Assembly (NCBI GenBank): GCA_037383845.1
Contig: JARRON010000031.1
Location: forward strand, 1-64,000
Origin: JARRON01 sp037383845
GTDB lineage: Bacteria > Pseudomonadota > Gammaproteobacteria > Steroidobacterales > XN24
DNA length: 64,000 nt
Direction of reading: 5' to 3'
In this document: one piece after another, positions 41,830 through 49,642 of the stretch
Layout of the letters: the number at the start of each line of letters is the position of its first letter
How positions within the stretch are numbered: the stretch's first letter is position 1
Notes under the pieces: generated by a model
The model's input: only the letters and a program-made list of their open reading frames with translations
Database searches by the model: none
Told to the model about the DNA's origin: nothing
Position numbers and translations under genes: made by a program

Positions 41830-42332
41830 TCTGGCTGATACTGCTGTGGGCCGGCCTCGCGGCCTGGGCCGGCTTCCCTACGGCGGCGGCGGACGATGAT
41901 CCAGCCTGGCGAAATACCGATGACTCCGCGGAGAGCTGCCTGCTCGGATGCGACGAGTCCGAGCCCGCTGAAGACGAGACCGACGACCTGCCCGACCGGC
42001 TGAGGCTTTACGACGACAAAGGCCGTCACGCCGGAAAGGTCGAACGGGATCCGATCTTCCGGGACCAGCTGCGCGTCTACGACGAGAGGGGCCGCCGGAC
42101 GGGACGGGTGGAGAAGGACTTGATCTTCGAGAATCGACTCCGGACCTACGACGAACGGGGCCGGCCGACGGGCCATATCCAGGCCGACCCGATCTTCGGG
42201 GACCGCTGGCGCATCTACGACGAGCGCGGCCGGAAGATCGGCGAGGTACGAAGAAATCCCCTGTTCGAGGATCGCTACGACATCTACGACGACAAGGGAC
42301 GGCGCACGGGTCGCGCGGACAGCCGGCCGTAA
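41820..42332 (+). CDS. Exported YDxxGRxxG tandem-repeat protein
   Basis: A 170-residue protein as called from GTG 41820. An N-terminal hydrophobic segment (VWLILLWAGLAAWAG) acts as a signal peptide, followed by a short acidic region with a CLLGC pair. Then come four and a half tandem 23-residue repeats of the form R-x-YDERGR-x-TG-x-(5)-P-I-F-x-D. The repeats probably stack as beta-hairpins. The start is uncertain: GTG 41820 lies inside the repeat element, and ATG 41727 would add 31 residues. The function is unknown; proteins with similar YDxxGK/R repeats occur in other proteobacteria. Confidence 0.65.
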   Translation: MRGVWLILLWAGLAAWAGFPTAAADDDPAWRNTDDSAESCLLGCDESEPAEDETDDLPDRLRLYDDKGRHAGKVERDPIFRDQLRVYDERGRRTGRVEKDLIFENRLRTYDERGRPTGHIQADPIFGDRWRIYDERGRKIGEVRRNPLFEDRYDIYDDKGRRTGRADSRP

Positions 42333-42443
42333 CCGCGCTCCTGCCGCGACCGCCCGCTGCCCTTCGGACTGTGCCCTGGTGCGGACGGAGGTATCCTGTA
42401 AGCCTTCGCCCACTGCGGCAAAAGACGGCCGTGCGAGGACTGG

Positions 42444-43355
42444 ATGCGCTGGATTTCGTTTCGATGGCTCGCCGCTGGACCCATTGTCGTGGCCGCCGGC
42501 TGCGCGGCGCCGACGCCACCGGTGCCGGTGACGCCGGCTGACCTCCCGTCCCTTACCTACCGGGAGGTGCTCGCGGCACCGGTCACCCTTTCCGCAGGAA
42601 CTTTCGAGGGCGCACCCTACGATCCCGGCGGCGCTGCCCGGCCCCGGGTCGTGCTGCTGGAGGAACTGACGAGACTGGGCGATCTCAACGGCGACGGCGT
42701 CACCGACGCGGCGGCTCTGCTGGTTTCCAGCACGGGAGGCTCAGGCGAGTTCGTGCACCTGGCCGCCGTGACCGGCGCCGGCGGCGAGCCGGAAAACGTT
42801 GATACGGTGCTGCTGGGGGACCGGGTCGACCTGCGCAGCGTCCATATCGATGGCGGCAAGGTGCACCTGCGACTGCTGATGGCCGGCCCCGACGATGCGG
42901 CCTGCTGTCCCATGGAAGACGTCTCGCTGGCGTTCGGCCTCACCGACGGAAAGCTCGTCGAGGTGGCCGAGAAACATCACGGACGGCTGAGTGCCGGCAG
43001 CCTGGCGGGCACAACCTGGCAGCTCAGCCACATGGACCAGGACGAGCCGGTCACACCAGCGGAAACCGTGACCCTGCGGTTCCTGCCCGACGGTGAGATG
43101 ACAGGCTCCGCAGGTTGCAACCGGTACTCCGGACCTTACGAGCTCGACACGGAAGGGTGGCTCCGGGTGGGCCCGCTCAGGACGACATTCCGGCTGTGCA
43201 GGGACATCGTCATGGGCCTGGAGCAACGCTACCTGCGCGCCCTGGAAGCCGCCAGCCACGTGGGGTTTTACAACGCACGGCTTGCGTTGTCCTACCACGT
43301 CCACGAAGACGCGGGCGTGCTGCTTTTCGAAAGCGCGGAAGAAGGCGGTGAGTGA
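42444..43355 (+). CDS. META-domain lipoprotein
   Basis: A 303-residue protein with the lipobox VVAAGC (Cys20). The middle region (about 45–185) is a beta-rich domain with a calcium-loop-like DLNGDGVTDAAAL. The C-terminal META domain (about 190–300) shows LAGTTWQLSH, GSAGCNRYSGPYEL, and CR followed by EQRYLRAL. META domains resemble HslJ of E. coli, linked to envelope stress and novobiocin resistance. The stop overlaps the GTG of the HD-CBS-HEPN gene by 8 bp, so the two are translationally coupled. Confidence 0.85.
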   Translation: MRWISFRWLAAGPIVVAAGCAAPTPPVPVTPADLPSLTYREVLAAPVTLSAGTFEGAPYDPGGAARPRVVLLEELTRLGDLNGDGVTDAAALLVSSTGGSGEFVHLAAVTGAGGEPENVDTVLLGDRVDLRSVHIDGGKVHLRLLMAGPDDAACCPMEDVSLAFGLTDGKLVEVAEKHHGRLSAGSLAGTTWQLSHMDQDEPVTPAETVTLRFLPDGEMTGSAGCNRYSGPYELDTEGWLRVGPLRTTFRLCRDIVMGLEQRYLRALEAASHVGFYNARLALSYHVHEDAGVLLFESAEEGGE

Positions 43356-44697
43356 CCTCGTCGCCCGGGCGAGGGAATTCGCGACCCAGGCTCACCGGCG
43401 TATCGACCAGCGCCGCAAGTACAGCCACCAGCCCTACGAGTCGCACCTGAAAAGCGTGGCGAAGATCGTCGCCGAGACCACGGACGACGAGGAGATGGTG
43501 GCCGCAGCCTGGCTGCACGACACCCTGGAGGACACACCGGCGACCTACGAGGACGTGGAGGAGGCCTTCGGGCCCTCGGTGGCGTCGCTGGTCGCGGAGC
43601 TTACGGACGTCAGCCGGCCCTCCGACGGCAACCGGACCGTCCGCAAGGCCATCGACCGGGCGCACCTTGCCCGCGCCAGCGCACGGGCCAAGACGGTCAA
43701 GCTCGCCGACATCATGGACAACACCCGGGACATCGTGGACAACGACCCGGCCTTCGGAAGGGTGTTCGTCACCGAGGCCGCCCTCCTCCTCGAGGTCCTC
43801 GAGGGCGGCGATCCGCGGCTGCTGGCGGAGACCCGCAATCTCGTCCACCAGAGCGCAAGGCGACTCGGCCTGCCGGAGCTTCCGCCGGGCGCGCTTGCGG
43901 TGGAAGAGGCCCTGGAGACTGCCCTGCCGGAGAAGCCCCTGCTGCCGCCGCGGGTGGTTAACCTGCTGGCCGACGCATTCCGGGCATCGGATATCGCCGA
44001 GCCTCTGCGTTCCTTCGACGCCAGCCGGAATCCCCGAGATCTCGCCCGGCACATGGAGGCGCTGGACATGCCCGTCGCCGGAATCCGTATCGACGGCACG
44101 GTCATGGGGTACGTGACCCGGGAGGACCTGGCCGATCCGGAGGGCGGCCAGCTGCGCTCCTTCGCCGAGGACCAGGTGGTGGACGGGGAAGCATCCCTGT
44201 CGGACGTCATCTTCGTGATGAACCGCCACGACTACTGTTTCGTGCAGCTTCTGGGGGAGATTTCCGGGGTCATCACCCGGGCGGACGTTCAGAAGCCCCT
44301 CGTGCGGATGTGGCTTTTCGGCATGATCACGATGCTGGAGATGGAGATCACTGCCCGGATCCGCGCCCGCTGGCCCGGCGAGTCGTGGACTCACCTGGTT
44401 TCAAAGGGGCGTCTGGACAAGGCCCGCGAGCTCCGGGAGGAACGCATCAAGCGCGGCCAGCCCTGCGAATTGCTGGACTGTCTGCAGTACGCCGACAAGG
44501 CCCAGATCATGGCGGAAGACCCCGCCACGCTGGCGGCCTTCGGCTTCAAGACCAAGGGCTCGGCGCGCCGCACCGCGGCGGACATGGAGTCGCTGCGAAA
44601 CCACCTGGCGCACGCCCAGGACATCGTCACGCATGACTGGGCGCAGATCGTAAGGATGACCCAGCGGCTGGAGGAAATCGCCCGCCGGGATTACTGA
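43348..44697 (+). CDS. HD phosphohydrolase–CBS pair–HEPN-like fusion protein
   Basis: A 449-residue protein starting at GTG in the overlap with the META lipoprotein. Residues 10–140 form an HD domain of the RelA/SpoT or Mesh1 type: His33, then LHDTLEDT (His57, Asp58, Glu61, Asp62) and the last ligand in VKLADIMDNT, all intact. Residues 215–318 look like a CBS pair (VMGYVTREDL, EISGVITRADV), normally an adenine-nucleotide sensor. Residues 321–449 are all-helical and contain RNHLAH (Arg417 to His422), the Rx4H motif of HEPN RNases. There is no signal peptide, so it is cytoplasmic. A nucleotide-regulated alarmone hydrolase or RNA-targeting effector is inference; I know no characterised protein with this order. 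Confidence 0.75.
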   Translation: MSDLVARAREFATQAHRRIDQRRKYSHQPYESHLKSVAKIVAETTDDEEMVAAAWLHDTLEDTPATYEDVEEAFGPSVASLVAELTDVSRPSDGNRTVRKAIDRAHLARASARAKTVKLADIMDNTRDIVDNDPAFGRVFVTEAALLLEVLEGGDPRLLAETRNLVHQSARRLGLPELPPGALAVEEALETALPEKPLLPPRVVNLLADAFRASDIAEPLRSFDASRNPRDLARHMEALDMPVAGIRIDGTVMGYVTREDLADPEGGQLRSFAEDQVVDGEASLSDVIFVMNRHDYCFVQLLGEISGVITRADVQKPLVRMWLFGMITMLEMEITARIRARWPGESWTHLVSKGRLDKARELREERIKRGQPCELLDCLQYADKAQIMAEDPATLAAFGFKTKGSARRTAADMESLRNHLAHAQDIVTHDWAQIVRMTQRLEEIARRDY

Positions 44698-44819
44698 CCG
44701 GGGCGCCCGGCCATGCTGGTTACCGCCCCGGCCCGCGCCTGCCCGGCAGCGGCGTCACAACCCGCCTCGTGCCCTGCCTCCCCGGCCACGCCCGGGTGAT
44801 TCGGGCCCCGAATGAGAAA

Positions 44820-44846
44820 GGCCGGTGCCCCAGCGGAGCACCGGCC
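44820..44846 (-). terminator. Hairpin terminator between convergent genes
   Basis: GGCCGGTGC (44820–44828) and its exact complement (44838–44846) form a 9-bp stem. On the minus strand it is followed by CTTTCTC, a modest U-tract, so it mainly ends the FKBP transcript. It can also slow the opposing gene. Confidence 0.75.
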
Positions 44847-44869
44847 TTGTTTCGCGGATCGCGACGATC

Positions 44870-45379
44870 CTATTCGACGTTGACGACCTTCACGTCGAAG
44901 TGGAGATTCTGGCCAGCCAGCGGATGGTTGAGGTCCACCCTGGCGGTCCCTTCGTTGATCTCCACCACCCGGGCGTAGACGGGCTGTCCGGACGGGCCGC
45001 GGCCCACCAGCTGGGCGCCGACCTTGCGACCGTCTTCAGGCAGCATGTCCACGGGCATCTCCTGGAAGGCCTCTTCGCGAACCGGGCCATAGCCGTCGTC
45101 CGGGCCCAGGGTGACCTCCTTCGTGTCCTCTGCCTTCAGGCCGGCAAGCGCCGACTCGAGGGCGGGCAGGATCTGGCTCTCGCCCTGGGTATAGACCAGG
45201 GGATCGCTGCCCACGTTGGTGTCAGCGACGGAGCCGTCGTCGAGCTTCAGGGTATATTCGATGGAAACGGTGCTGCCGTCCTGGATCACGGGTTCGGCCT
45301 CCTGGGCATGGGCTGCAAGTGAGAAGAAACTGAGGGCTGTAAGCGCCGCCACGGCGGCGAAAAAACGCTGGAAGCGCAA
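44870..45379 (-). CDS. Periplasmic SlyD-like FKBP-type prolyl isomerase
   Basis: A 169-residue peptidyl-prolyl isomerase with a signal peptide (1–25, ending AHA). The FKBP half shows STVSIEYTLKLDDGSVADTN and GESQILPALESALAGLKAED. The flap insert (LGPDDGYGPVREEAFQEMP) and the C-terminal DLNHPLAGQNLHFDVKV are typical of SlyD. SlyD is normally cytoplasmic and has a His-rich metal tail; here the tail is missing and an export signal is present, so it should fold proteins in the periplasm. Confidence 0.93.
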   Translation of the reverse strand: MRFQRFFAAVAALTALSFFSLAAHAQEAEPVIQDGSTVSIEYTLKLDDGSVADTNVGSDPLVYTQGESQILPALESALAGLKAEDTKEVTLGPDDGYGPVREEAFQEMPVDMLPEDGRKVGAQLVGRGPSGQPVYARVVEINEGTARVDLNHPLAGQNLHFDVKVVNVE

Positions 45380-45554
45380 GGTGCGTTCCTCCGGGTTCAG
45401 AGCGTGAATATCAGGTCAGGGCGGGGAAGAGACACCGCATCGGGTGAAACTCGCGAAGCCTGACGTCCCGCGCCATGCGGGATGGGTTGAAGGACCACCG
45501 GTGGGAATTTAGGGGAATCTAGCGTCGTAGCCGGCGTTCACTTAAGCCCTTAGG

Positions 45555-46214
45555 CTAACACAGGCGAGCGGCGCCGGCCGAATGCCGGCGCCGCTCCGAA
45601 GCCATGCCGCGGAGACTGTAGTTCAAAACGTAGGTCGTGGTGCCGGGGCCGTTGACGTCGAAAGGCACGTCGGCCTCCGGCGGCGTGTAGCCACCTCCGC
45701 AGCCGCCCAGCTTCACGGCCAGGATGTACTCCCCGTTGCTCTTCCTCGCCGGCAGCGGGCACGCCAGCGCGGGATCACGCTGCCAGCCCGGCCGCATGGG
45801 CCGGCCGGCGTGGCAGATCACCTCGCCCATGGTCCGGTCGTAGACCTGCAGGCAGATCCCGCCCGGCCCGCCGTCGGCGCAGCCGTCGCCCTCTTCGTGG
45901 TCCTCGTGATCGCCCGGACCCGGCTCCGCCGGGGCCCCACCCTCGTCGGTGTGGCTATCGGTGTGGCTCGTATCGTCGTGGTCGCCGCCCATGCGGCCGT
46001 TGGTCTGGAAGATATCGGCGTCGATGTCGGCGAACAGGATCTCGCCGCCCTGGCTGAAGAACCCGAAGCTGTCCTGTGTGTTGTATGTATCGTGCAGGAC
46101 ACCCGCGATGGACTTGGTTCCTGATTCGCGGGTGACCTGGGCGTGCGCCGGCATGCAGAGCACGGCCAGCGCCGCGCCGATGAGCGTCATCATTCCGAGT
46201 GTCTTGATCTTCAT
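45555..46214 (-). CDS. Exported protein with Asp/His-rich insert
   Basis: A 219-residue protein with a signal peptide (1–25, ending AHA). After a short region of beta character comes a roughly 45-residue segment very rich in Asp, His and Glu (GGDHDDTSHTDSHTDEGG, DHEDHEEGDG) that could bind divalent metals. Then follow cysteine-bearing stretches (GCADGGPGGICLQ, VICHAG, LACPLP, GGCGGGY). No domain is recognised. The last 12 codons coincide with a 13-bp hairpin, so the true C-terminus may be earlier if a frameshift is present. It follows the gene at 46301–47542, with 86 bp between. Confidence 0.65.
   Translation of the reverse strand: MKIKTLGMMTLIGAALAVLCMPAHAQVTRESGTKSIAGVLHDTYNTQDSFGFFSQGGEILFADIDADIFQTNGRMGGDHDDTSHTDSHTDEGGAPAEPGPGDHEDHEEGDGCADGGPGGICLQVYDRTMGEVICHAGRPMRPGWQRDPALACPLPARKSNGEYILAVKLGGCGGGYTPPEADVPFDVNGPGTTTYVLNYSLRGMASERRRHSAGAARLC
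45566..45596 (-). terminator. Strong hairpin overlapping the 3' end of the exported-protein gene
   Basis: A perfect 13-bp stem, GAGCGGCGCCGGC (45566–45578) with its complement (45584–45596), has a five-base loop. No U-tract follows on the minus strand. It lies within the last codons of the gene at 45555, which is unusual. It may protect the mRNA end. Confidence 0.45.
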
Positions 46215-46300
46215 GGTTTGTCCCCCTTCTCGTTTCCGGGCGGCCCGCGCTGGACGGGCCGCCCGCGTTTGCAGGCCCGGTCACCACAGGATCTTCCGAC

Positions 46301-47542
46301 CTACGGAGAGCCTGCGCCCCGCCCCGCTTCTGTGTAGAGCCCGTCACAGATCCCGACCAGTTCCACGGGCACCGGGTTCTCGTGAACCCAGTTGATCACC
46401 GCCCGGGCGTCATCGGCAGCCTGGGCGAAGGCCCAGATGTTGGCGCCTTCCACGCCGTCTCCGAAGTCCACCGAGTCGAACACGAGATCGTAGACGTCGC
46501 CTACGACCACCGTCGCGTCGACGTCAGTGCCGTTCACGCCGTCGATCCTCAGGTAGCAGACCTCGACACCTTCATAGGTGCCCGAGCGCGAGTACTCGAA
46601 GGCGGAGAAGTTGAAATATTCGACGCCGTTTTCATCCGTGAACGTGCCGCCGAAAGTGTTGCCCTGCATGTCCGCCGGGATCGCGCGGAACAGGGAAACG
46701 TAGGCCACTTCATCGATTCCGATGTGACCGGTCTTGTCGCCTGCGGCGCCGAGCATGGCCGCCGCCCGGTCCAGGAGATGCCTCGCGCCCGTGTCAGTGT
46801 CCGGGCGAGCAGGCATGTCGATCGGCTCACCGCCGTTTACGTCATCGTGGTAGAGCGCTGCCCGCTCCAGGACCCGCTCGAACCCCGCCAGGTTCTCCAG
46901 CGGCGCGTCGATGGTCTTGTCCACCTGGATCTCGATTCCGTTCTCGTCGGTCGTGGCGTACAGGACCTCCAGCCGGCCGGCGGGATCCAGCTTGATCAGC
47001 TCGCCCGGCTCGTCCGCCTGGGACAGCGTCGTCACCATCTCCAGCAGGGCATGGCCAATGACCTCGTCCGGCGCCCGCGCGCTGCTCATCCGGCCGAACT
47101 CGGCCTCCTTGGTGCAGTACGTCGCGTAGTCCTCGGGGATCTCGTAGTCGACAAAGGGGATCCGATAGGCCTCGACGCCCAGCGCGAAGTAGAGGGATGG
47201 CGCCGCAACGGGCTCGAGGACCGGGCCTTCCTCGCCCTCTGGACGTTCCGTCAGAGGATCGCCGTCCAGGGGCCAGAGCTCACAGTCCGCCCTCGGCCCG
47301 AGCATGATCGGCCAGGGAACCCGCGTGAGCTGGTCCCTGGGCCCGAGACCGTCGGTCATGATCGGCACGCCATTTTCATCCCGGTCGATTAATACGGTGT
47401 CCCCGTAAAGATCGGGCGCCGCCGGCTTCCCGCCGCCCCCCCGGCCCCCGCCCGCCCACTCCGGCGGTTCCGCCAGGGCTACTGAGCCAGCCGCAACGAA
47501 TCCGAGGAGAGGGATGAGGATGTCTCTTGCTCGCATCAACAT
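46301..47542 (-). CDS. Large exported protein of unknown function
   Basis: A 413-residue protein with a signal peptide (about 1–24, ending ALA) followed by a Gly-rich linker (GGGRGGGGKP). The start ATG at 47542 has GGGAGG 9 bp upstream. The mature protein is acidic, has few cysteines and contains no motif I recognise. One stretch (RDENGVPIMTDGLGPRDQL) resembles calcium-loop-like DxDxNG turns. It is paired with the smaller exported gene downstream, and the two may form a secreted complex. Confidence 0.7.
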   Translation of the reverse strand: MLMRARDILIPLLGFVAAGSVALAEPPEWAGGGRGGGGKPAAPDLYGDTVLIDRDENGVPIMTDGLGPRDQLTRVPWPIMLGPRADCELWPLDGDPLTERPEGEEGPVLEPVAAPSLYFALGVEAYRIPFVDYEIPEDYATYCTKEAEFGRMSSARAPDEVIGHALLEMVTTLSQADEPGELIKLDPAGRLEVLYATTDENGIEIQVDKTIDAPLENLAGFERVLERAALYHDDVNGGEPIDMPARPDTDTGARHLLDRAAAMLGAAGDKTGHIGIDEVAYVSLFRAIPADMQGNTFGGTFTDENGVEYFNFSAFEYSRSGTYEGVEVCYLRIDGVNGTDVDATVVVGDVYDLVFDSVDFGDGVEGANIWAFAQAADDARAVINWVHENPVPVELVGICDGLYTEAGRGAGSP

Positions 47543-47848
47543 GACTGGGTACCTCCCGTGTACCAGGAGGTTTGACCCACGCAGCAGCCGCCCCTCCCAA
47601 CTCGTGGAGCGGCGCAAACCAGCGACCGGGATGAAGCTCTTGTTCTCTCTCCGGAGCCTGCGCCAGGCCTGCCCCGCCCTCTGCCTGTACATATGGCTGG
47701 ACCCGGTCCGGTTTCCCATGGGGTAAATGCCCTGGGGTGAACGCCCTATTGACCGCAGGCCGGGCGGGCCGGGGCCTCGCGGCCGGTCCGCCACCTGCTA
47801 AGCTTCCGGGGGAGAGGGCGCCTGGCAGCGCTCTGCGGGGTTCGGGGG
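47543..47848. other. 306-bp divergent intergenic region
   Basis: The region lies between the exported-protein gene and the histidine kinase. It should carry promoters for both directions, but no consensus pair stands out. A small inverted repeat around 47551–47571 sits at the ribosome site of the minus-strand gene; the rest shows nothing I can name. Confidence 0.4.
47551..47571 (-). promoter_or_regulatory. Hairpin covering the ribosome site of the 46301–47542 gene
   Basis: On the minus strand ACCTCC (47571–47566) can pair with GGAGGT (47556–47551), which contains the Shine-Dalgarno sequence of the ATG at 47542. Such pairing would hide the ribosome site and could give translational control. 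Confidence 0.3.
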
Positions 47849-49642
47849 ATGGACACCAGTACCGCCGCCCATACCGGGACCAGGCTGCCCACGGGCTGGC
47901 TGGTCGCCGCCGTTGCAGCAACGCTGGCCATGCTGGGCTGGCTGGCATGGCACGCTGCGGGTTCTGTCTGGAGCCTGCGGGAGATGCAGACCTCCCATGC
48001 CCAGGCCGCCCAGCTCCATGACACGCTGCTCCGGCTCGGGGCCGACCTTCAGCGCACCGCGCAGATGGCCGTGGCCACCGACGACACCAGCCATCTCACG
48101 GCGCATGCGGCCACTGAGGTCTCTCTGCGCGCTGCAATCGAGGGACTGCTGGCCACGCGGAGTCGACCCGAGGAGCGGGGCCCGCTGACCGACGCCCTCG
48201 CCTCCATCAGCGCCCTGAGCGAAGTGGAAGCCAACGCCATCGCTCTGCTCGAGGCCGGGCAGCAAGCCGACGCGCTCCGGGCAGTCACGGGGCCGGCCTA
48301 CGAAGAGCAGCTGGCCAACCTGACCGGTGCGCTGCAGCGATTCGACGACAGCTATCATCGCTGGGGGCTGGCGGAGACCATCGGCCTGACACGCAAGGAG
48401 ATTGCCTCCCTCAGTGGCGCTTTCGGCCTGTTCACCGTCGTGATCGCCGCCTGGATATTGCTCATCCTGCGCCTTCAGCGCGAGCGCGTCGCACTGGTCA
48501 ACGAGATCGGCCGACGCAGTCGTGCCGAGGCCCAGCTGCTCCAGGCGCAGAAGAACGAAGTCCTGGGCCAGCTCGCCGGCGGCATCGCCCATGACGTGGA
48601 CAACGTACTCAGTGCCGCCGCCGGCTACTCAGGGCTGGCCCGGCGCAGCAGCCACGGAGGGTCGCGGTCGCTGGCACTCGACGGGCTGGACAAGGCCATC
48701 GCGCAGGGCCGGGGCCTCACTCGGAACCTGCTGTCGTTCACCCGCCAGGAAACGACCTCTCGCCGCCCGGTGGAACTCAGTCGGCTCGTGGACGACACCC
48801 GTTCCTGGCTCGCGCCCCTGCTGCCGGGCAACATCCGGCTGGAGACCCGGGGTCCCTCGGGAGGCGAGCTGTGGGTGAACGCAGACCCCGTGCAACTGCA
48901 GCAGGCCTTCCTCAACCTGGCCCTCAATGCCAGGGACGCGATGCCACACGGCGGGACCCTGCGGGTTTCTGTCTGCCGCCGGGGAAGCGACGCGCTGGAC
49001 CCCGGCACGGACGGCGTCGAGGCGGCGTGCATCAGCCTGGCGGACTCCGGATCGGGAATGGACGCCGACACGCTGGCCAGGGCCGGCGAAGCGCTCTTTA
49101 CCACCAAGCCGCCCGGCCGCGGCACCGGCCTGGGACTGAGCGCGGTTCACCGTATCGTCCAGTCCCATGGAGGCCGGGTCGAGATGCAGTCGGCCCCCGG
49201 GGCCGGCACCCGGGTCCGGCTGCTCCTGCCGGTCTGCCCGCGTCCCCGACCGGACGGCGATCCGGACACGGGCCCTCGCCAGGCGCTGGTGGCGTCCGCA
49301 GACGAATACGTCCGTGAGCTCCTCGCCGCGGCACTGGAAGATGCCGGTCTCGCGGTGGAAGTCCGGGGCGACCCGCGGGGCCTGTCCATGGACGTCCCGC
49401 CCGGGGCGACGGTCGCGGTGCTCGACTGGCCGGAACCGGCGGCCGCTGCGGAGAGCGTCGTCCGGCGACTGAAGCACGCCCGCCCGGACCTCGAGCTCAT
49501 CCTGTTCGGCGACACGGCGGAGGACGCCGCCGAACCCGACTTCGCCGAGCTCGCGATGGTCGTCTCCCGTACCGCGCCCCTTGGCCAGCTCGGCGCGCTG
49601 GCCAGGCGCCTGTCCCGGCCGTCGCCCCCGGTTGCCGGATGA
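47849..49642 (+). CDS. Sensor histidine kinase with C-terminal receiver-like domain
   Basis: A 597-residue membrane kinase. Transmembrane helices at about 17–38 and 190–212 enclose a helical periplasmic sensor domain. The phosphoacceptor is His248 in GGIAHDVDNVL. The ATPase domain has NLALNARDAM (N box), DSGSGM (G1), FTTKPPGRGTGLGLS (F and G2). The last about 100 residues (VASADEYVRELL, VAVLDWPEP) look like a diverged receiver domain lacking a clear acidic pocket. The ATGA-like overlap with the next gene marks a two-component pair. The signal is unknown. Confidence 0.9.
   Translation: MDTSTAAHTGTRLPTGWLVAAVAATLAMLGWLAWHAAGSVWSLREMQTSHAQAAQLHDTLLRLGADLQRTAQMAVATDDTSHLTAHAATEVSLRAAIEGLLATRSRPEERGPLTDALASISALSEVEANAIALLEAGQQADALRAVTGPAYEEQLANLTGALQRFDDSYHRWGLAETIGLTRKEIASLSGAFGLFTVVIAAWILLILRLQRERVALVNEIGRRSRAEAQLLQAQKNEVLGQLAGGIAHDVDNVLSAAAGYSGLARRSSHGGSRSLALDGLDKAIAQGRGLTRNLLSFTRQETTSRRPVELSRLVDDTRSWLAPLLPGNIRLETRGPSGGELWVNADPVQLQQAFLNLALNARDAMPHGGTLRVSVCRRGSDALDPGTDGVEAACISLADSGSGMDADTLARAGEALFTTKPPGRGTGLGLSAVHRIVQSHGGRVEMQSAPGAGTRVRLLLPVCPRPRPDGDPDTGPRQALVASADEYVRELLAAALEDAGLAVEVRGDPRGLSMDVPPGATVAVLDWPEPAAAAESVVRRLKHARPDLELILFGDTAEDAAEPDFAELAMVVSRTAPLGQLGALARRLSRPSPPVAG

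Noticed and set aside
43348..44697. The HEPN-containing gene considered as half of a HEPN/MNT toxin–antitoxin pair.
   Set aside because: No nucleotidyltransferase antitoxin gene adjoins. The neighbours are a lipoprotein and a convergent isomerase.
47580..47720. Leader of the gene at 46301–47542 examined as a cyclic-di-GMP (GEMM) riboswitch because of GCGCAAACC.
   Set aside because: Only this short string matches; the rest of the conserved core and the tetraloop receptor are missing.
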